A stretch of DNA of 64,000 nt from Fervidobacterium_A thailandense. Its GTDB lineage: Bacteria; Thermotogota; Thermotogae; Thermotogales; Fervidobacteriaceae. Both the position numbers and the translations under genes were made by a program. Shown here piece after piece: positions 58,351 to 64,000 of the stretch. The stretch is taken from the NCBI RefSeq assembly GCF_041505935.1, contig NZ_CP140110.1. The stretch is one strand, 5' to 3'. Position 1 is the stretch's first letter, and the number at the start of each line of letters is the position of its first letter. The notes beneath the pieces are model-generated. The model had not been told where the DNA came from. It searched no databases and saw only the letters and a program-made list of their open reading frames with translations.

Positions 58351-60729
58351 TCACTTCCCACTCGCCTGTTCGGGGTTGACCTTCGCGCGTATTCGCCATT
58401 TCTTGTCCGCCGTGTTCAGGTACCAAAAGATGGAGATAAACAACGTACCGATTAAACCGGCTGCGGTTACCAACCCAAATTCTCTGAGAAGCTGTCCTCT
58501 TGCAAGCACAAAACTACCGAAAGAAGCCACGGTTGTCGTTATACAGATGATTATCGCCTTCTCCGTCTTGATGATACTTTCCCTACCGTACTTCACACTG
58601 TGCTCCAGCTCGACGAGACTATCCACACCGATACCAAGGAATATCGGAAGTACGATGAACGTTATAAAGTTCGCTCTGATGCCGAGTAGATAGGTAAAAC
58701 CGAACGCGGCCAGGCCGTTGAGTACCGTAAGAACGAGTATCGTGAACGCTTTGCCAAACTTTTTGAAATCCAACAGAAGAACCAGCAGCTCCACGATGAA
58801 GACGAAACCAAGAACCAGAACAGTGGAACGGACAAGCTCGTTGATCACCTCATAAAAGAGTGCCGAATAGCCGTACGTTCTAATATTTAGTGCCTTCATG
58901 CTGTCGAAAAAGCGCTTAAAATTATCCGCTTGCCAGAGGTCAAAAGGTAAGGAAACGTAGGCCAGTAAATAGTTTTTACCGTCGATGGATTTGTAAAACA
59001 GACTTGGGATATCTTTCTCCATTATTTTGAAGAGATCCTCGGTTGTTGTAACGTTCTTGAGGACGTCCAGGGTTGATACGAAACTTTCGTAAAGACCGTA
59101 CTTTCTAAAGATCAACTCCAAAATTGGTATATGGGTTATTTCAAGTAGTCTAACGTATATATCTGAGCGTTGTTGCGTAACTTTTTCTGGGCTCTCCACA
59201 AACGTTAATATGGAGAACGCCGACGATATCAAACCTTTTTCAATGAGCTTTTCTATCGTTTTCTGGAGTTCCTCCGAGCCGACTTCGGCGATAGCAACAT
59301 CTGAAGATCCGATTTGACCGAACTTTTGAGCAACTATATCTTGGGCGATAACCGACTCGGCGTTCTTACTCACAAGACTCGAGGCAGTGTAGGAGAAATT
59401 CAGGATGGAGTACGTTCCAACCGCGGCGAGAACGAGAGTACCGAGGATCGTAATATTCATGAGAAGCTTGCTGCGCCTAACGAAATCCACAAACCTCACG
59501 TACGTTTCCCTTTGCCTGACTTTAAACTTGTCCAGAAACTTCATGTGGGCGATCGGCATGACGATGTTAAAAACGGTAAAGTAAATGAAGACTCCGATGG
59601 CAACGGAAAGTCCCATCTGCTTTATCGCGTTCGACGGGCTGAAGACCATCGTCAAGAACGCAAGGGCGGTTGTGACCATCGAGACGAACGAAGGCCTAAA
59701 ATTCTCAGCGAATGCGTGAACGATACTTTCCTTGGAAACTCCCTCGAGGTTAAACCTTTCCTGGATCCTGGTGACGATGTAGACTGCGTAATCGATACCC
59801 AAACCCAGAAGCATCGCATTCACGAAGGTTGTAACGATGTTGAGTTCCCTCAACACGATTGCGATGATTCCCATACTTATAGCCATCGAAATTAACAATC
59901 CGAAGAAGAAAAAGGCCAGTTCTAAAACGTTACCAAATCCAACCAGGAGGATGAACAGAACTCCGAGAAGTGAAATGATACTCGTGAGCGTGAAATCCTT
60001 CGTGGCTTGTTGATTACTTTCGTAAGTTCCCATCACACCACCGGTGAAGTAGATCACAATTCCGTACTTTTGCTCGAAACTCTTGATAATGGACTTAAGT
60101 GTCGTCACCGCCTCCGATACGAACTTCACGTCAGACATCGGTTTGTTCATTGAAAAGTTCATGACCATGAGGTCACCGTCCGGTGAGAGTAAGTAGTACT
60201 TCTTTATGCCACTTTTGGTGACAACCTCTTCCAAGAACTTGTTCATGTCGTGCAGCGCCGCGCCGGTGTTTCTCCAAAAGCGAAAGTCGATCAACGTTTT
60301 TGGTTCAACGTTCAGTAGTGACTGGTAATACCGAACCGTTTCCGATACCGTTCCACCACCGACGGACAGCATACCGTACTTTACCAATGTTTCGGGATTA
60401 TCGAAAGGCTCAGCTTGATTCACGTAAGGTGTTTTTTCGAAAAGTTCCTTCAACTCCGAGGCGAGCTTATCGTGATCCTTACCTTTCACCTTGGTCAACA
60501 CCACGACCAACGTGTTTGAGGTCAGCTTTTCCGAAGTGTACTTAATCAAATCTTTGAACTTTGGATCTTCTTGCGGGGCCAACCCCGTTATATCCGCGTT
60601 GACACGAAGAAAGAGTAACGCATAGGTACCGAGTACCGCGGCAACGACCAAAAGAATGAGCATGACCTTTCTATAATTTTTTAGCAAGTATTTCACGATT
60701 CTCGTTGACAGTTGCTCGAGGCTTTGCAA
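58351..60729 (-). CDS. MMPL/RND-superfamily exporter
   Basis: 792 residues with 12 predicted membrane segments in two halves, each with a large extracytoplasmic loop: the first after LLKNYRKVMLILLVVAAVLGTYALLFL, the second after LLMNITILGTLVLAAVGTYSILNF. LGLGIDYAVYIVTRIQERF and FLGIGVDSLVELEH are the family's transmembrane 4 and 10 signatures with the charged relay aspartates. MMPL proteins export lipids or siderophores. TTG with GGAGG 9 nt upstream. Next to a glycolipid-type glycosyltransferase. Confidence 0.88.
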   Translation of the reverse strand: MQSLEQLSTRIVKYLLKNYRKVMLILLVVAAVLGTYALLFLRVNADITGLAPQEDPKFKDLIKYTSEKLTSNTLVVVLTKVKGKDHDKLASELKELFEKTPYVNQAEPFDNPETLVKYGMLSVGGGTVSETVRYYQSLLNVEPKTLIDFRFWRNTGAALHDMNKFLEEVVTKSGIKKYYLLSPDGDLMVMNFSMNKPMSDVKFVSEAVTTLKSIIKSFEQKYGIVIYFTGGVMGTYESNQQATKDFTLTSIISLLGVLFILLVGFGNVLELAFFFFGLLISMAISMGIIAIVLRELNIVTTFVNAMLLGLGIDYAVYIVTRIQERFNLEGVSKESIVHAFAENFRPSFVSMVTTALAFLTMVFSPSNAIKQMGLSVAIGVFIYFTVFNIVMPIAHMKFLDKFKVRQRETYVRFVDFVRRSKLLMNITILGTLVLAAVGTYSILNFSYTASSLVSKNAESVIAQDIVAQKFGQIGSSDVAIAEVGSEELQKTIEKLIEKGLISSAFSILTFVESPEKVTQQRSDIYVRLLEITHIPILELIFRKYGLYESFVSTLDVLKNVTTTEDLFKIMEKDIPSLFYKSIDGKNYLLAYVSLPFDLWQADNFKRFFDSMKALNIRTYGYSALFYEVINELVRSTVLVLGFVFIVELLVLLLDFKKFGKAFTILVLTVLNGLAAFGFTYLLGIRANFITFIVLPIFLGIGVDSLVELEHSVKYGRESIIKTEKAIIICITTTVASFGSFVLARGQLLREFGLVTAAGLIGTLFISIFWYLNTADKKWRIRAKVNPEQASGK

Positions 60730-61134
60730 CTACATCGACCTCCAAAAGACTAAGATCAGAATCGCCACGCCGTTGAAGACGATAAGTGGTACCCGAGCTT
60801 TGAAGTTTGGCTTAATCAAAACGTTCGACAACGCATAGCATATGGGAAATGCCAGGTTAAAAGATAGACCGTACCAACCGATTTGGAAGGCCACAACCGG
60901 CACAAACGAGTACCAGATGAGTCTCTTGACCTCATTAAAAGTATCCTCCAAGCTGAGAAAAAGTAGTGAAAAGAACAGCAAAACTGGGACGTAAAGGATG
61001 AAGAAGTTGAATATTTCCCTATCCACAAGGAACGTTGCAAGATGAAGTTTGTACGCAGACCAGGTATACAAAATAACAAGCAACAGCAACGAAATTATCG
61101 AATTAACCATGTAGGTAACGATTCTTCTCTTCAA
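60730..61134 (-). CDS. Small membrane protein of unknown function
   Basis: 134 residues with four predicted membrane segments: SIISLLLLVILYTWSAY, FNFFILYVPVLLFFSLLFLSL, WYSFVPVVAFQIGWYG and ARVPLIVFNGVAILILVFW. No recognised motif. TTG at 61134, with GGGAG about 10 nt upstream. It adjoins the MMPL gene without a gap and probably belongs to the same transport or envelope unit. Confidence 0.65.
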   Translation of the reverse strand: MKRRIVTYMVNSIISLLLLVILYTWSAYKLHLATFLVDREIFNFFILYVPVLLFFSLLFLSLEDTFNEVKRLIWYSFVPVVAFQIGWYGLSFNLAFPICYALSNVLIKPNFKARVPLIVFNGVAILILVFWRSM

Positions 61135-61154
61135 GACACATCATCTCCCAAAAC

Positions 61155-61691
61155 TCAATGTTTCATACGAAGGAGCACTGCGTACCTTTCCGCGATCAGC
61201 TTCGCGATCTCGACGTCCCAATTACCGATTCTACACCGCTCCGAAGTACCGGAGAGTGCCGATAAAAGCGCACTTCCAAAGTCACTGGTTCCGTTGGTTT
61301 CCGTTGTAATCTCGACCGTGGGTCTCCAGCAAACGGTGATGTGCTTCACGCTGAAACATGCTCCTACTAACGCGTTTCCCCACCACGTTACCAAAATGCG
61401 TTTACTCAGGTTCTTTGCCGCTCTCGGATCGTCAATGACGTTGTACAAATCCTCCAGTTCCCGAACATCCCTGAATTCGGCGGGAGTTCTGATGTTGTAC
61501 TCCAAAAGTAGGAGTTGTTTGTTCATCTGGTTGACCATTGTAAAGACGTGTTCGGAAAATGGATTACTCGTAAAAACGAGTGGAGAAGGCAAAACCTCCT
61601 CCACCCTTGGACGCGTTTCGATGTGCGTTGTAACGAGAAAGATGACCAGGGTGGTGAAAAAGACGATAAGAGCGTAAAATTCGAACTTCAT
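61155..61691 (-). CDS. Membrane-anchored protein of unknown function
   Basis: 178 residues: an N-terminal membrane segment (FYALIVFFTTLVIFLVTTHI), probably uncleaved, then a soluble extracytoplasmic domain with mixed helix and strand; FSVKHITVCWRPTVEITTET may form a hairpin. Three cysteines. No recognised family. ATG with AGAGG about 5 nt upstream, 37 nt after ctpA. Confidence 0.6.
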   Translation of the reverse strand: MKFEFYALIVFFTTLVIFLVTTHIETRPRVEEVLPSPLVFTSNPFSEHVFTMVNQMNKQLLLLEYNIRTPAEFRDVRELEDLYNVIDDPRAAKNLSKRILVTWWGNALVGACFSVKHITVCWRPTVEITTETNGTSDFGSALLSALSGTSERCRIGNWDVEIAKLIAERYAVLLRMKH

Positions 61692-61728
61692 ATTCCTCTG
61701 AAAACTTACTGTCGTCCGAACGTTTGGT

Positions 61729-62940
61729 CTATCTCAGCTTTAAAAGTTTTTCTATGGCCGTCTTCACAACGGGATCATTCAAATCAACTTCTATTTCGCT
61801 GAGTGTGTACTTCTGAGCGTCAATCTTTCTTTCCGTTGACGTAGCCTCTTGGACTACAACATCCGGCTCAATTCCCACCTTATGAATATCCTTCCCAGCC
61901 GGTGTGATGTAATGTGCGACCGTCAGGTAAAGTGTTCCTCCGTTGCTCAACGGAAATCCCCGTTGCACCGAACCTTTTCCGAAGGTCCTTTGGCCAACCA
62001 AGATCGCGCGTTTGTTGTCCTTGAGTGCCGCCGCTAAGATTTCAGAAGCGGAAGCTGAGCCATTGTTTATCAGCACCGCAAGGGGTACGTTCGGATAGTT
62101 ACTACCACGGCTGACGTACTTATCCGTGATCCTACCGTTCCTGTCCTTAACCGAAACGATAATCCGACCAGGTTCCAAGAAGTAATTTGCGACCTCGACA
62201 ACGATGTTGAGCAAGCCACCGGGGTTATTCCTCAAATCGATGAGTAAAGCATCGATCTTCTGGTCGTAAAGTTTTCTGAGCGCTTTCTGGAGCTCGGCTG
62301 GAACCGGTTCGTTGAACTTCGTGATGAGAATGTATCCTATCTTCTTGCCGTCGTAGATTGTTGTCCCGGATTTTACCGGAATGATCTGGATAATCTCACG
62401 AATGATCTTTACTTCGAAGATTTCCTTGCCCCTCTTTATAGTCAACTTCACTTCCGTGCCTGGTTTGCCGCGCATCTTATTTATCGCTTCCATGTACTCC
62501 ATTTCGCTTACAGGTTGATCGTCAATACCGATGATCAAATCACCGGCTTGCAATCCAGCCCTCCAAGCCGGTGTTCCGTACATGGGGCTGATGACCTTTA
62601 CCGCGCGGTTTTCGCTGTCGTATGTAACCTCGATACCCAATCCTCCATACTGGCCTTCCATTTCTATAATCTGTTCTTGTTGTCTCGAGGCTGGATAGTA
62701 GTAACTGAAATCGTCACCAAGACCTTTGACAAGGCCGTCGATTGCCGAATCGATCAGATTATCGAACTTAACGTTCTTTATATCGTAGTAATCGTTGTTG
62801 ATGCGGTAAAGTGCTTCGTAGATGGGTTGCAAGTAATTAATGAGTTGCGTGTCGGATGCTCCGGACAGAACTAAGCTGGAGATTATCACCACCGCGGTGA
62901 CAAAAACGTAGGAAAATATACCTTTTAAAACGTTCTTCAT
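61729..62940 (-). CDS. ctpA: C-terminal processing protease CtpA (S41)
   Basis: About 403 residues. Signal peptide (GIFSYVFVTAVVIISSLVLSGAS), N-terminal helical region, PDZ domain (GGLGIEVTYDSENRAVKVISPMYGTPAWRAGLQAGDLIIGIDD) and the S41 core with serine in NNGSASASEILAAALKDNKRAILVGQRTFGKGSVQ, whose lysine completes the Ser/Lys dyad. It trims periplasmic proteins. The ATG at 62940 is 7 nt from GGAGG and two nt from the trmI stop. Confidence 0.94.
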   Translation of the reverse strand: MKNVLKGIFSYVFVTAVVIISSLVLSGASDTQLINYLQPIYEALYRINNDYYDIKNVKFDNLIDSAIDGLVKGLGDDFSYYYPASRQQEQIIEMEGQYGGLGIEVTYDSENRAVKVISPMYGTPAWRAGLQAGDLIIGIDDQPVSEMEYMEAINKMRGKPGTEVKLTIKRGKEIFEVKIIREIIQIIPVKSGTTIYDGKKIGYILITKFNEPVPAELQKALRKLYDQKIDALLIDLRNNPGGLLNIVVEVANYFLEPGRIIVSVKDRNGRITDKYVSRGSNYPNVPLAVLINNGSASASEILAAALKDNKRAILVGQRTFGKGSVQRGFPLSNGGTLYLTVAHYITPAGKDIHKVGIEPDVVVQEATSTERKIDAQKYTLSEIEVDLNDPVVKTAIEKLLKLR

Positions 62941-62942
62941 CA

Positions 62943-63779
62943 TCACACCTCCTCAACATTCAAAGCGTCAATTTCCGAGCTCTCCAGAGTGCCGGTCTGC
63001 TCCGAGGAGAACTTTGCGTTCACGCGTCGTGCGAAGATCATGTAAGTTGTGTGCGCTACCATCCTATCCACCGGTCTCAGACGTGCGGGTACGGGTTTGT
63101 ACTGCCTCATCAACGACTCCCAAACCTCGACGTCAACGAACGGTAGTTCGTAAATCTTCTCGAGCACCGCGGAGACTTGGTTCGTGGTCGGACAGATCAC
63201 GCCTAAAATTCCGCCACCTTTTAGTGCCTCCCAGCACTGCCGGACGTAATTCTCCGGATCCGGAACGTCAAGAAGCAAGGCGTCCACATCGGTGTGGTCA
63301 AAACCGAGTGAAATATCTTTTAGTACGAATTCCACCCTGTCGACGAGTCCCCACTCGGTTAAGTTTGCCCGTGCAAGTTTCAAAAATTCTTCCCTTCTTT
63401 CGTATGCGTACACTTTTCCCGTTTCCCCGACAAGCCTGGCCATTGCTGCACACATCGCCCCACTACCTATTCCAGTGTCGATAACTCTTGAACCAGGCTT
63501 CACATCCAGTTTCATGATTATGTAACTCGAATCCTTTGGATAAACTATTTGCGTTTTCCGTTTCATCGAGAAGATATCATCCACGTAGGTCGGCGGGAGA
63601 ATGTAGAAAGTTTTTCCCGTCTTTCCTATGGATATTGTATCACCAAATCGTTTGCCAACTAAGTTATCGAACTCTATCAATCCAAGGTGCGTACTCTTCT
63701 TCGCACCGGCCACAACACGAACGATGAACTTACTACCATCTTCACCGTAAAGTAAAACCCTGTCGCCATCTTTTACCAA
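62943..63779 (-). CDS. trmI: tRNA (adenine-N1)-methyltransferase TrmI (m1A58)
   Basis: 278 residues. N-terminal beta-barrel (VLLYGEDGSKFIVRV), the family hallmark TYVDDIFSMKRKTQIVYPKDSSYIIMKL, SAM loop VIDTGIGSGAMCAAMARLVG, and the catalytic aspartate in ALLLDVPDPENYV. It methylates A58 in the T-loop of tRNA, a modification vital for thermophile growth at high temperature. TTG start with AAGGAG 9 nt upstream. Confidence 0.95.
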   Translation of the reverse strand: MVKDGDRVLLYGEDGSKFIVRVVAGAKKSTHLGLIEFDNLVGKRFGDTISIGKTGKTFYILPPTYVDDIFSMKRKTQIVYPKDSSYIIMKLDVKPGSRVIDTGIGSGAMCAAMARLVGETGKVYAYERREEFLKLARANLTEWGLVDRVEFVLKDISLGFDHTDVDALLLDVPDPENYVRQCWEALKGGGILGVICPTTNQVSAVLEKIYELPFVDVEVWESLMRQYKPVPARLRPVDRMVAHTTYMIFARRVNAKFSSEQTGTLESSEIDALNVEEV

Positions 63780-63817
63780 CCTGGATCACTCCTTCATCGA
63801 TCAAACATCAAGGTGGA

Positions 63818-64000
63818 TCAGTATTCACGTTCCAGATCAACCACGTTCAAAGGTCTCCCTGTCAGAAGGTAGTGCCTTATATTCTCAACGGTCTCGTCTA
63901 TCCTACCCATCTGTCCTTCTATTGTGAAACCGCCAACGTGCGGTGAGATGACGACGTTTTTGAGTGTGTGGATCGGATAACGTGAAGGTAGTCTGACAGT
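63818..64000 (-). CDS. D-2-hydroxyacid dehydrogenase (phosphoglycerate dehydrogenase-like), 3' end only
   Basis: The last 60 codons are present; the gene continues beyond the right edge. NVVISPHVGGFTIEGQMGRIDETVENIRHYL carries the catalytic histidine (SPHVGG) of the D-isomer-specific 2-hydroxyacid dehydrogenases, and it ends GRPLNVVDLEREY. The GRPLNVV close fits SerA-type short enzymes, though other hydroxyacid substrates remain possible. It ends 38 nt before trmI and may share its transcript. Confidence 0.85.
   Translation of the reverse strand, partial: TVRLPSRYPIHTLKNVVISPHVGGFTIEGQMGRIDETVENIRHYLLTGRPLNVVDLEREY

Noticed and set aside
1..64000. Search by eye for CRISPR arrays, tRNA genes, transposases and phage genes
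   Set aside because: No regularly spaced repeats, cloverleaf sequences, DDE-type transposases or structural phage genes were seen; faint tRNAs could still be missed without a program.

Overview
The window reads as a chromosomal segment from a thermophilic member of the Thermotogae (order Thermotogales). The grounds are gene content and style: an Omp85/BamA assembly factor in an organism that otherwise has Gram-positive-like gene order (rlmN–PASTA protein–rsgA, RodA, RecG, PdxST), an Hnd-type NAD(P)-linked FeFe-hydrogenase module, TtuA (2-thiolation of tRNA T54, a thermophile trait), a long TrmB, TrmI, a stand-alone Ogg2 glycosylase, strong GGAGG ribosome sites, many TTG and GTG starts, and promoters that almost always carry an extended -10 (TGnTATAAT). 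The genus cannot be fixed from the sequence; a Fervidobacterium-like lineage is only a guess. No tRNA or 16S/23S gene, transposase, CRISPR array or prophage is visible, so this is mostly core chromosome.

Layout. 1-1,470 (-): truncated hydrogenase operon hndA-hndB-hndC. 1,628-6,326 (-): bamA, ogg2, glutamate formimidoyltransferase and an EamA exporter, divergent from an MFS gene (6,520-7,794, +). 7,801-8,141 (-): RNase P RNA, directly behind a HemW-like radical SAM gene. 9,600-10,946 (+): MATE exporter, ending at a bidirectional terminator. 11,034-11,693 (-): three tiny genes (DUF1659-like, DUF2922-like, and a small protein), with a perfect 16-bp palindrome upstream. 11,898-15,590 (+): SRPBCC protein, thiN, dxr, rseP. 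15,595-18,362 (-): ttuA, rodA and a membrane-anchored protein. 18,492-19,883 (-): HtrA with its own terminator. 20,086-21,863 (+): TPR protein and prepilin peptidase. 22,021-33,400 (+): a long run of lytic transglycosylase, nnrD/E, TPR/coiled-coil membrane protein, trmB, gpsA, mazG, a TrmH-family gene, an unknown, a THUMP methyltransferase and recG. 33,477-35,660 (+): gcvH, a membrane protein and an OFA-like MFS transporter. 35,686-41,105 (-): cinA, lacI-type regulator, ddl, M48 protease, YdjM-like protein, unknown. 41,356-47,094 (+): carboxyltransferase, AcpS-FolK fusion, small protein, methylmalonyl-CoA mutase, pdxS, pdxT. 47,100-48,029 (-): PfkB kinase. 48,192-49,604 (+): REC/HD-GYP regulator. 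49,621-52,371 (-): M42 peptidase, membrane protein, tandem-HhH ComEA. 52,604-57,097 (+): two overlapping radical SAM genes, rlmN, PASTA protein, rsgA. 57,123-64,000 (-): end of a 2-hydroxyacid dehydrogenase gene, trmI, ctpA, two small membrane proteins, an MMPL transporter and a glycosyltransferase.

How the genes fit together. Envelope construction recurs: BamA, HtrA, RseP, CtpA, RodA, Ddl, lytic transglycosylase, an MMPL/RND exporter next to a glycolipid-type glycosyltransferase, and GpsA for glycerol phosphate. RNA maturation is a second theme (RNase P RNA, TtuA, TrmB, TrmI, RlmN, a TrmH-family enzyme, a THUMP methyltransferase, RsgA). A third is cofactor and central metabolism (ThiN, Dxr, PdxST, FolK/AcpS, mutase plus carboxyltransferase, GcvH, hydrogenase).

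The points most worth a second look are the AcpS-FolK gene fusion, the kinase-less PASTA protein in the position Firmicutes use for PrkC, the DUF1659/DUF2922 mini-cassette with its palindrome, a repeat array and possible upstream ORF before cinA, a terminator written through the last codons of a convergent gene, and a mutase/carboxyltransferase pair lacking its B12- and biotin-carrying partners.
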